Source: an uncultured Erysipelotrichaceae bacterium
GTDB taxonomy: Bacteria > Bacillota_I > Bacilli_A > Erysipelotrichales > Erysipelotrichaceae
Assembly: GCA_905201565.1 (NCBI GenBank)
Contig: CAJKOS010000081.1
Location: forward strand, 1-7,981
Direction: 5' to 3'
Length of the DNA stretch: 7,981 nt
Both the position numbers and the translations under genes were made by a program. The notes beneath the pieces were generated by a model. It was not told the DNA's origin and did not search any database. It saw nothing but the letters and a program-made list of their open reading frames with translations. This document shows, piece by piece, positions 1-5,952 of the stretch (the stretch's first letter is position 1; the number at the start of each line of letters is the position of its first letter).

Positions 1-750
1 AGAGATGCACAGCGTGCTGTTGTAGACTCCCTCGTCAAGAATGTTGAAGCTTCTTCCAACGAAGATGTCAAAGTTCTGCTCGAAATGAAGAGAGACCTCG
101 TCTCCAAGTCCGTATGGATCGTCGGTGGCGATGGCTGGGCATATGATATTGGCTACGGCGGACTTGATCATGTCATGGCTAACGATCTGAATGTCAACGT
201 TCTCGTTCTCGATACAGAAGTTTACTCCAACACTGGTGGTCAGTCCTCCAAGTCCTCCCAGGCTGCTTCCATTGCGAAGTTCGCAGCTGGTGGTAAGGCA
301 CAGTCCAAGAAGGACCTCGGCCAGATTGTTATGGAATATGGTCACTGCTATGTAGCATCTGTTTCCATGGGTGCTAACCAGACACAGTGCATCAAGGCAT
401 TCAAGGAAGCTGAATCTTACAACGGTCCTTCCCTGATCATCGCTTACAGCCCATGTGCTGAACAGGGTATCAAGGGTGGTCTCGTAAATGCTCCAAAGGT
501 TCAGAAGAATGCGGTTGATTGTGGTTATGTCACACTGTACCGTTATGATCCGCGCCTTGAAAAGCCACTCCAGATCGATTCCAAGGAACCAGACTGGTCC
601 AAGTTCCATGACTTCCTGATGAACGAAGCTCGTTACTTCAACCTCCCTAAGCTGAGAGGTGCTGAAGCAGCTGAAAAGGCATTCGACAAGACTCTTGCTG
701 ATGCCAAGATCCGTTACAGCAAGCTCATCAAGAAGGCTAACGATCAGTAA
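1..750 (+). CDS. nifJ: Pyruvate:ferredoxin (flavodoxin) oxidoreductase, C-terminal part
   Basis: The 5' end lies outside the window; 249 codons remain of a protein that is usually close to 1,200 residues. The reading frame is open from base 1. The enzyme oxidises pyruvate and CoA to acetyl-CoA and CO2 and passes electrons to ferredoxin or flavodoxin in the cytoplasm of anaerobes. The visible part is the thiamine diphosphate/Mg-binding domain: a GDG motif (127-135) followed by the NTGGQ motif (from 229), which together bind the cofactor. The Cys of the SPC motif (codon 454-456) corresponds to the distant fourth ligand of the proximal [4Fe-4S] cluster in known PFORs. Codon use is strongly biased (AAG for Lys, AAC for Asn, CTC for Leu), as in highly expressed genes, and differs sharply from the AT-rich regulator downstream. 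The gene ends in TAA, followed 23 bases later by an intrinsic terminator. The family assignment is secure; the symbol nifJ is the customary one. Confidence 0.97.
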   Translation, partial: RDAQRAVVDSLVKNVEASSNEDVKVLLEMKRDLVSKSVWIVGGDGWAYDIGYGGLDHVMANDLNVNVLVLDTEVYSNTGGQSSKSSQAASIAKFAAGGKAQSKKDLGQIVMEYGHCYVASVSMGANQTQCIKAFKEAESYNGPSLIIAYSPCAEQGIKGGLVNAPKVQKNAVDCGYVTLYRYDPRLEKPLQIDSKEPDWSKFHDFLMNEARYFNLPKLRGAEAAEKAFDKTLADAKIRYSKLIKKANDQ

Positions 751-773
751 TTTCTGATTACAGTTTCAAATTG

Positions 774-803
774 AGAGTCATCCATTATGGATGGCTCTTT
801 TTT
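774..803 (+). terminator. Intrinsic terminator of the PFOR gene
   Basis: A 10-bp stem (774-783 with 789-798, one G-T wobble) closes a five-base loop ATTAT and runs directly into six T (798-803). It starts 23 bases after the PFOR stop codon. The sequence and its TTCTGTTTAA tail strongly resemble the second terminator at 1703-1727 plus its displaced tail. Confidence 0.93.
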
Positions 804-844
804 CTGTTTAAGCAAAACCTCCAGTATGATTTGACATCTGATTC

Positions 845-873
845 TTGATAGAATAAGCGCATAGTGAGATATT
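845..873 (+). promoter_or_regulatory. Candidate promoter of the XRE regulator
   Basis: TTGATA (845-850) and GATATT (868-873) are separated by 17 bases and match the sigma-A consensus at 5/6 and 4/6 positions. A transcript would start near 880, giving a leader of about 85 bases that contains the palindrome at 898-912. A better -35 hexamer, TTGACA at 831-836, has no convincing -10 at the right distance, so the exact promoter is uncertain. Confidence 0.4.
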
Positions 874-897
874 CATTCAGAAGGGTGATACTATATA

Positions 898-912
898 CCG
901 ATTTTAAATCGG
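898..912. promoter_or_regulatory. Perfect palindrome, candidate operator of the XRE regulator
   Basis: CCGATTT and AAATCGG form a perfect 7-bp inverted repeat around one central T, 53 bases upstream of the regulator's ATG. Odd-length palindromes of about 15 bp are typical binding sites for dimeric XRE/Cro-type repressors, and such genes are often autoregulated. No T run follows, so it is not a terminator. The operator role is an inference. Confidence 0.45.
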
Positions 913-965
913 ATTACATGAAAGTTTTCTTGTGTTACGCTTGTTTTGTGTAAAGGGAGGTACTT

Positions 966-1403
966 ATGACTTTGGCAGAGAAAATACGCATTCTTCGTGA
1001 AAACAGGGAATGGACACAAGCAATATTAGCAGAGAAACTATCTCTTTCTCCAGATACAGTACAGAAATGGGAAAAAGGGAAAAACGTTCCGCCTTTAGCT
1101 GAAATCAAAAGATTAGCAGAAGTGTTTGGTGTTTCTATTTCTAATTTGATTGATGATGGATTTGAATTTCCTAAGTTTTATAGGATTGGGATCCGATATT
1201 CAGAAGAATTTTCTCCGGAATTAATCTCTTCAGATCATGTATTGTATGATGCAAACTTGAAATATGGTGCTACATTGCATCGCTATTTAAACAGAGCGGG
1301 ATACGAATATTCTGCAATCTATACTGGTATGAAAGAATGGCTGACCTGCGAACGGAAATATGAGCAAGGAATGATTGATTGTTGGAATGATTTGAAATTA
1401 TAG
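966..1403 (+). CDS. XRE-family helix-turn-helix transcriptional regulator
   Basis: The 145-residue protein has an N-terminal Cro/C1-type HTH domain (about residues 4-60). It shows the family pattern of an EKIRxLRE start, a WTQAxLAEKL helix, a recognition helix around SPDTVQKWEKGK, and a closing helix LAEVFGVSISNLI. The remaining 80 residues (about 65-145) are rich in Tyr, Glu and aromatic residues; I do not recognise them as a known sensor, peptidase or dimerisation domain. The start is supported by AAAGGGAGG (952-960) five bases before ATG. The gene stands alone between two terminators, so it is probably monocistronic, and the palindrome in its leader suggests self-control. Its base composition is much more AT-rich than the PFOR or glycolipid genes, hinting at horizontal origin. 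The targets are unknown. Confidence 0.88.
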   Translation: MTLAEKIRILRENREWTQAILAEKLSLSPDTVQKWEKGKNVPPLAEIKRLAEVFGVSISNLIDDGFEFPKFYRIGIRYSEEFSPELISSDHVLYDANLKYGATLHRYLNRAGYEYSAIYTGMKEWLTCERKYEQGMIDCWNDLKL

Positions 1404-1702
1404 ATTGTATTATGAGTTTGATTGAAATAATTAGAAATTCATCGTTGGTGGATTTGAATATTGGATGACAGTAAAAAAGTGTGTGTGAATTTGAACGGAT
1501 AATATAACATCTATTTGTGTTATAGATTAACATCTGAGATCTTCATTAGTACATCAATGGTGATTTCATTTTCATTATGGTTTTGTATAAATCAAATCTA
1601 CTATAATCAGAAGGCTGATAGTGATTAAGTATATTTAGCTAATATTATTGAATGACATCATAGATCATAATACCTATAGTGAAGTATTATATTTCTAAGT
1701 GA
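1404..1702. other. AT-rich intergenic region without a recognisable gene
   Basis: About 300 bases between the regulator's stop codon and the second terminator. No ORF with a ribosome binding site is visible on the plus strand; the minus-strand frame over 1270-1533 mostly lies on coding DNA and lacks support. Three items stand out: a TATAAT hexamer at 1602-1607, a TCAGAAGGCTGATA box at 1607-1620 that matches 13 of 14 bases of a box at 877-890 in the regulator's leader, and a perfect 7-bp inverted repeat (ATAATAC 1667-1673, GTATTAT 1684-1690) just before the terminator. The stretch could hold a decayed gene or a small RNA; neither is demonstrated. Confidence 0.5.
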
Positions 1703-1727
1703 AGCCATCGTTATAGATGGCTCTTTT
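1703..1727 (+). terminator. Intrinsic terminator, T tail split by the group II intron
   Basis: AGCCATC (1703-1709) pairs perfectly with GATGGCT (1716-1722) around a GTTATA loop, followed by C and four T (1724-1727). The group II intron begins at the next base. Joining 1727 to 3729 restores a T-rich tail of seven T, then A and TTT, so the original terminator was stronger before insertion. This stem followed by T residues is the classic target of class C group II introns. Confidence 0.8.
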
Positions 1728-2333
1728 GTGTGACGGGCAGTCGCACCCATATAGCCAACGCAAATAGTGTGTTGTCAAAGTAACCCAAAGGAGGGTAGAA
1801 CTGGATGAAGAACATGAAAGCAGAAGTTACTTAGTCATGGTGAAAGACCAGACCTGCGTCGAGAGCAGTCGCGCAGTAAGCCAAGTCCACTGCATAACCG
1901 TGAGGTTGTGTGGAGAAGGGATGCAGGCGAGCAAGCAGGCGTAAATCTATCAAGGCACCGTGGCATTATGCAGTGTCGACCAAGCGAAAGAATTGGGAAG
2001 ACTTCTATTCTGTTTCTGGACTGCTAAACGAAACAGGGACTGCATGGTGTGATAGCCTACTGCATGTTTGCAAGAGAGAGTGCAGATGACCCCGTGAGAT
2101 CTGTACGCGATAACGGGTATGAAGCTATAAGCGAAATGCGAAGTGCTTCAAATACACATACAGAAGTCAGACATCTTCGTAGTACGGAAGAAACTATGGA
2201 AACATAGCGGACGGAAGGGAGATGACTGTTCTGACTTCAAGTAGTTGTAGGCACAGCACGATGGTTCCAAAGATATTGGCAACAATAACAACCACGAACG
2301 GTGTTGTGCGAGAAGAAAGGAGACAGCTGCCCA
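1728..2333 (+). ncRNA. Group II intron ribozyme, 5' part (domains I to IVa)
   Basis: This 606-base non-coding stretch begins with the GTGTG motif and contains nested helices. A likely domain III is formed by GAAGTCAG (2163-2170) with CTGACTTC (2231-2238), then CATCT (2172-2176) with AGATG (2220-2224), and an inner CTATG/CATAG hairpin (2194-2207) capped by a GAAA tetraloop. A further 9-bp helix, 2251-2259 with 2301-2309 (one G-T pair), lies just before the maturase ribosome binding site, where domain IVa, the maturase-binding element of known introns, would be expected. Domain I and II helices were not fully resolved by eye. Confidence 0.78.
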
Positions 2334-3622
2334 ATGAACGAACCGTTAAAGTTTAAACTATTCAGTGTCTATGGCCAGATTCTGAACATGAAAGTGCTGA
2401 GTACTGCATGGGAACATGTTAAAGCAAACAAAGGGGCCGGAGGTGTTGATGGAATAAGCATAGAGGATTACGAAAAGAATCTTAGTGCAAATTTAAACAA
2501 CCTTCTGGATTCTCTGAAGCAGAAGACATATAAACCCTCCCCGGTGAAGCGCGTTTACATTCCGAAGAAAAACGGAAAGAAACGACCACTGGGAATACCG
2601 GTCATTCAAGACAGGATTGTTCAGCAGGCACTGGCAGACAGACTACAGCCATTCTTTGAAAAAGAAGTGTTTCACGACAGTTCCTGCGGATTCAGAACAG
2701 GAAGAGGTGTACAGGATGCCATAGAAAGAGTGCTCAGAAATATCGAGGACAGATACTGGTATATCTATGACTTCGATATCAAAGGGTGCTTTGACAACAT
2801 TCCTCACAAACACCTCATGAAAGTTCTGAACAAGTACATATCGGATGGAACGGTGCTGGATATCATATGGAAGAGCCTCAAGGCTGGCTATATGGAAGAT
2901 GGCAAACAGTACACTCTGGATGCCGGTACGGTACAGGGAGCGGTGTTTAGTCCCTTATGTGCAAACATATATCTGAACGAACTGGACTGGAACTGGCACC
3001 AGAGAAGACGCATGTGATTGATTTCAATGAACAGGACTTTGAATATCTGGGATTTGTTTTCTGCCATCTGCGTAAAGACAAATTTGGAAATGATAAGGAA
3101 TCGAAAGACAGGATATACATGTTTGGACCATCCAATGACTCGGTGAAGAAGTTCAAAACAGACGTAAAGAAGCTCACCAGAAAAAGCCTGTCAAAATCCT
3201 TTGAACAATGGGCACTTGAGCTTAACCCAGTCATACGAGGGAAGTATAACTACTTTCTGGTGTCATACAAAGCAGCCCTGAAAGTCCAGAATGATCTGAA
3301 CAAAACAGGAAGAAAATTCCATGGGAGGGCGAAAAAGCCATACAAAGAACTTGACGGATATGTACGGCAGAGACTGCGGGTCAATTTTGCCAACCGCGGA
3401 AAGCGACATGCCAAAGTGGTTGATGGAAAGAAATATAACGTCAAATATGGAAATGAATTCTTTATAAGGATACTGGGGCTGGTTACGGGAGATTATCTCA
3501 TAGTCAAATTGATCGCTCCGCAACTTACGATAAACCAATATCTGATGGGAGTGAAGGCGAAGACCAGAAAGCGCTGGGATCCAAAGAAGAGTGAGTTTTT
3601 CAAAATAGCATTAGCCAAATAA
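2334..3622 (+). pseudogene. ltrA: Group II intron-encoded reverse transcriptase/maturase, internal deletion and frameshift
   Basis: The N-terminal part (frame of 2334, stop at 3015-3017) carries the fingers and palm: RT0/1 (VYIPKKNGKKRPLGIP), RT2 (SSCGFRTGRG), RT3 with the first catalytic Asp (DFDIKGCFDNI), and RT4 (VQGAVFSPLCANI). It should continue into the YADD catalytic box, but the next homologous sequence, GLELAPEKT (from 2984), is in another frame, and everything between is missing. The rest reads on in that frame: RT7-like YLGFVF, then the maturase/thumb X domain (LNPVIRGKYNYF), ending at 3622 with no zinc/HNH endonuclease domain. The start chosen is ATG 2334, 11 bases after AAAGGAG (2316-2322); GTG 2301 in the same frame has no ribosome binding site. 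Without YADD the polymerase is certainly inactive; whether either fragment keeps maturase activity is doubtful. The frame beginning at ATG 2957 is not an independent gene. Confidence 0.9.
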
Positions 3623-3660
3623 TAGTTTAAACAAAAGTTCGGAGAGTAAATCGAACAGGG

Positions 3661-3693
3661 AAGCCGTGTGCGTTAGAAGCGCATGCAAGGTTT
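3661..3693 (+). ncRNA. Group II intron domain V (catalytic hairpin)
   Basis: AAGCC (3661-3665) pairs with GGTTT (3689-3693) and TGCG (3669-3672) with CGCA (3680-3683). Between them is the characteristic two-base bulge T-G (3684-3685), with G3668-C3686 and T3667-A3687 below it. The catalytic AGC triad is at 3662-3664. G3666 faces A3688, where domain V usually has a G-C pair; this may be a mild defect. Confidence 0.87.
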
Positions 3694-3700
3694 GAGGAGG

Positions 3701-3728
3701 GGCGGTTGTTTTAAAGGCAATCGCCTAC
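3701..3728 (+). ncRNA. Group II intron domain VI and 3' splice end
   Basis: GGCGGTTG (3701-3708) pairs continuously with CAATCGCC (3718-3725), one G-T wobble, followed by TAC up to the proposed 3' end. The bulged branch-point adenosine expected on the 3' strand seven or eight bases from the end is not apparent: both adenosines there (3719, 3720) can pair. Confidence 0.75.
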
Positions 3729-3765
3729 TTTATTTCTGTTTAATCAATCCTTAAATATTCCATAG

Positions 3766-3794
3766 TTTCATGCATATGTATCATGGGGTATAAT
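3766..3794 (+). promoter_or_regulatory. Candidate promoter of the glycolipid operon
   Basis: A perfect TATAAT (3789-3794) lies 17 bases after a weak TTTCAT (3766-3771). The start point would fall near 3800-3802, right at the AGGAG ribosome binding site (3801-3805) of the first gene, giving a leader of only about 10 bases. It lies in the 82 bases between intron end and first gene, the only place for a local promoter outside the intron. The -35 match is poor. Confidence 0.5.
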
Positions 3795-3810
3795 AAGGGC
3801 AGGAGATAGT

Positions 3811-4815
3811 ATGAAGATATTATTATATTTTGAAGGAGAAAACCTGATCAAGGTATCTGGTATTGGTCGTGCCTTCGAACACCAGAAAAGAGCTCTTTCC
3901 TCACAAGGAATAGAATATACAACAGATCCATGGGATAATGATTATGACATCCTGCATATCAATACATATGGTGCAAATTCCGAAAGCATCATCCGCCATG
4001 CCCGTGCGGAGGGAAAGAAAGTCATCTATCATGCCCATTCTACCGAAGAAGATTTCCGTGACAGTTTCTTTCTGTCCAACCAGATTGCACCACTCTACAG
4101 GACATGGCTGATCAATCTGTACAACAAGGCAGATGCGATTATCACACCAACCCCATATTCCAAATCACTGCTGGAAAACTATGGGATTACACTACCGATT
4201 TATCCGGTTTCCAATGGCATAGATCTTGACCGCTACAAGAGGGATCAGGAAAAGATCAAAGCCTTCCGCAAGTATTTCTCTTTGAAGGATGGGGAGAAGA
4301 TTGTGATTGGGGTAGGATTGTTGTTCAAGCGCAAGGGATTGCTTGATTTTGTGGAAGTTGCCAGGAAACTGCCGGATTACAAATTCATCTGGTTTGGTGA
4401 CATTTCAAAACTTGTCATACCACATGAAATTACCGAAGCGGTAGAGAACCATCCGGATAATGTGATCTTCCCAGGCTACGTCAAGGGACCGATCATAGAA
4501 GGGGCGTATGCGGATGCCAATGCCTTCTTCTTTCCATCGTATGAAGAAACAGAAGGCATTGTGGTATTGGAGGCACTTGCCGCAAAGTGTCCTGTTGTCG
4601 TACGTGACATCGGAGCATTTGAGCCGTGGCTCATCGATGGTGTCAACTGCTACAAGGGGAAGGATAACGAAACATTTGCGCAATTACTCGAGGGGATCGT
4701 TGAAGGAAAACTTCCGGAAACTGTGGAAGAAGGTTACAAGACTGCTGCTGAGCGCAGTATTGATGAAATCGGAAAACAGTTGAAGGAAATCTATGAATCA
4801 GTGCTTTCTGCTTAG
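3811..4815 (+). CDS. GT4 glycosyltransferase, LafB/CpoA-like (glycolipid second-sugar transfer)
   Basis: The 334-residue retaining glycosyltransferase has a GT-B fold. The N-terminal acceptor domain contains SGIGRAFEHQKRAL (from residue 17), a signature I associate with the LafB/CpoA group that adds a second hexose to glucosyl-diacylglycerol. The C-terminal nucleotide-sugar domain shows GVGLLFKRKG (167-176), whose basic residues contact the sugar nucleotide diphosphate, and an E-x7-E motif, E246 to E254, typical of GT4. There is no signal peptide; the protein should act at the inner membrane face on UDP-sugar and a lipid acceptor. AGGAG (3801-3805) five bases before ATG fixes the start. It is first in an operon, 17 bases before the membrane protein gene. 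The family is certain; the sugar donor and exact acceptor are inferred from the neighbouring lipid glucosyltransferase and could differ. Confidence 0.85.
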   Translation: MKILLYFEGENLIKVSGIGRAFEHQKRALSSQGIEYTTDPWDNDYDILHINTYGANSESIIRHARAEGKKVIYHAHSTEEDFRDSFFLSNQIAPLYRTWLINLYNKADAIITPTPYSKSLLENYGITLPIYPVSNGIDLDRYKRDQEKIKAFRKYFSLKDGEKIVIGVGLLFKRKGLLDFVEVARKLPDYKFIWFGDISKLVIPHEITEAVENHPDNVIFPGYVKGPIIEGAYADANAFFFPSYEETEGIVVLEALAAKCPVVVRDIGAFEPWLIDGVNCYKGKDNETFAQLLEGIVEGKLPETVEEGYKTAAERSIDEIGKQLKEIYESVLSA

Positions 4816-4816
4816 A

Positions 4817-4823
4817 AAAGGAA
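4817..4823 (+). promoter_or_regulatory. Ribosome binding site that decides the start of the membrane protein
   Basis: AAAGGAA directly abuts ATG 4824, too close for initiation, but sits nine bases before the in-frame ATG at 4833. The second ATG is therefore the likelier start, shortening the protein by three residues. Confidence 0.65.
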
Positions 4824-4832
4824 ATGATTTTC

Positions 4833-5936
4833 ATGAAGGAGAAAATCAAAAAAATCATTAAGAGTCCGGTATTTACCATCGTCCTTGTCGTCTCATTGAC
4901 AGGGCTTGTCCTCTGGCTGACACTCCGGAATGACTTTGATCAGGTTGTGGAAATGATCCGCAATGCCAACGTATGGATACTGCTGTTCATCGTGGGACTG
5001 ATGATATGTGACAGGATCATCCATGGCTGGGGACTGATGAAGGAATGCAATGTGGCATGCCCGCAATACAAGTGGTCACAGGGGTTTGTGAATTCTTATA
5101 CCGGTTCATTGTTTAACAACATCACACCATCCGCATCCGGCGGTCAGTTTGCACAACTGTATATTTTTACAAGGCAGGGTGTACCGGTCTCCAATGCCAT
5201 TGGTGTTTTATGGCTTGATTTCATCATCTACCAGACAACCATGAGCATTTTTGTTCTTTTACTGCTCATATTGCGGTTTGGTTACTACTTCTCACATTAT
5301 TCCCAGTTTTTTATCATTGTCCTGTTTGGTTTCATGGTCAATACGGCTGTCATTCTTGCTCTTTGGGCAATGGTGCGTTTTCCGCGCTTCTACCATTGGC
5401 TTTCGACATCCGGTATCAATATCGGTGCCCGTCTGCACCTGATCAAGGATAAGGAAAAGACAAAGAAGAAAATTGAAGAACAATTGAACCGGTTTGAAAA
5501 AGAAGTAGTTGTACTGAAGAACCATAAGAAGATGATTCTCAAAATTGGTCTCAGCAACCTTCTTCGTCTGACCATCTATTATAGTGTTCCGTATTTTTGT
5601 GCTCTTGCCCTGCATATTCCGATCACTTTTGATAAGATGCTCGATGTTCTAGCTCTTTCTTCCTTTGTGGCAATGGTCAATGCCTTTGTCCCGTTACCCG
5701 GATCATCCGGTGGTACGGAAGCTTCCTTTATCTTGATGTTTTCAACTTTGTTTAATCGTATTGATGTTTCTTCCATCATGATTCTGTGGCGGGTCATGAC
5801 CTATTACTTCCAGACATTGATGGGAGGTCTTGTCTTCCTCTATGGCAAGACAAGACCAATTGTATTGAACGATAACATCCAGCTCATGCCAGGAGATGAG
5901 AAACCTGTAAACAGCAGTGCAGATGATGTAAAATAG
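4833..5936 (+). CDS. Lysylphosphatidylglycerol synthase/flippase-like membrane protein (UPF0104 family)
   Basis: The 367-residue polytopic membrane protein has several hydrophobic segments, clear ones near residues 12-31, 44-62, 118-145, 152-175, 238-258 and 320-340. It resembles the membrane domain of MprF and of AglD/YbhN-type proteins, with the two family signatures: a PSxSGG loop (P99 to G104) and PLPGSSGGTE (287-296). A charged cytoplasmic stretch rich in Lys and Glu (about 205-230) separates the two halves. It has no C-terminal aminoacyl-transferase domain, so it is not a full MprF. In MprF this domain moves lysyl-lipids across the membrane; placed between two lipid glycosyltransferases, it may flip or retain glycolipids, which is an inference. 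It lies 17 bases after the first GT gene and 16 before the next. The hydrophilic C-terminal tail (about 345-367) is unremarkable. Confidence 0.85.
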   Translation: MKEKIKKIIKSPVFTIVLVVSLTGLVLWLTLRNDFDQVVEMIRNANVWILLFIVGLMICDRIIHGWGLMKECNVACPQYKWSQGFVNSYTGSLFNNITPSASGGQFAQLYIFTRQGVPVSNAIGVLWLDFIIYQTTMSIFVLLLLILRFGYYFSHYSQFFIIVLFGFMVNTAVILALWAMVRFPRFYHWLSTSGINIGARLHLIKDKEKTKKKIEEQLNRFEKEVVVLKNHKKMILKIGLSNLLRLTIYYSVPYFCALALHIPITFDKMLDVLALSSFVAMVNAFVPLPGSSGGTEASFILMFSTLFNRIDVSSIMILWRVMTYYFQTLMGGLVFLYGKTRPIVLNDNIQLMPGDEKPVNSSADDVK

Positions 5937-5952
5937 ACAAAGGGGGTCTTTC

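Larger units (their letters stand above)
1728..3728 (+). mobile_element. Group II intron (probably bacterial class C), with defective IEP
   Basis: About 2.0 kb. The 5' boundary is set at GTGTG (1728), the usual group II intron start, and the 3' boundary at CCTAC (3728), a usual end directly after domain VI. Between them lie about 600 bases of structured RNA, a reverse transcriptase/maturase frame (2334-3622, broken), and domains V and VI (3661-3728). Class C is inferred from insertion in sense orientation just after a terminator stem and from the lack of a C-terminal HNH endonuclease region in the protein. The exact boundaries are assigned by eye and could be off by one or two bases. The element splits a terminator rather than a gene, so its insertion should be nearly neutral. 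The broken protein means mobility and splicing would depend on a related intact copy elsewhere in the genome. Confidence 0.9.

Noticed and set aside
831..859. TTGACA at 831 as the -35 of the XRE promoter
   Set aside because: The matching -10 position reads TAAGCG, a very poor hexamer. TTGATA/GATATT slightly downstream scores better overall.
1412..1468. 18-codon frame after the XRE gene
   Set aside because: No ribosome binding site precedes its ATG, and frames this short are expected by chance.
1270..1533. 87-residue minus-strand frame
   Set aside because: It overlaps the end of the XRE gene, has no convincing ribosome binding site, and its composition reflects AT-rich DNA read backwards.
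2301..2333. GTG at 2301 as the maturase start
   Set aside because: It lies in the 3' strand of a 9-bp ribozyme helix and has no ribosome binding site. ATG 2334 follows AAAGGAG.
2957..3622. Separate gene starting at ATG 2957 downstream of the first reverse transcriptase fragment
   Set aside because: The first ten or so codons are an out-of-frame reading of the RT4 region, and real homology begins at 2984. It is the displaced 3' half of the maturase.
2334..3622. Retron or diversity-generating retroelement reverse transcriptase
   Set aside because: The maturase X domain, the flanking domain V/VI hairpins and the GTGTG 5' end identify a group II intron. No retron msr/msd or template/variable repeat pair is seen.
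4824..4832. ATG 4824 as the start of the membrane protein
   Set aside because: The AAAGGAA ribosome binding site touches this ATG, leaving almost no spacer. ATG 4833 has normal spacing.
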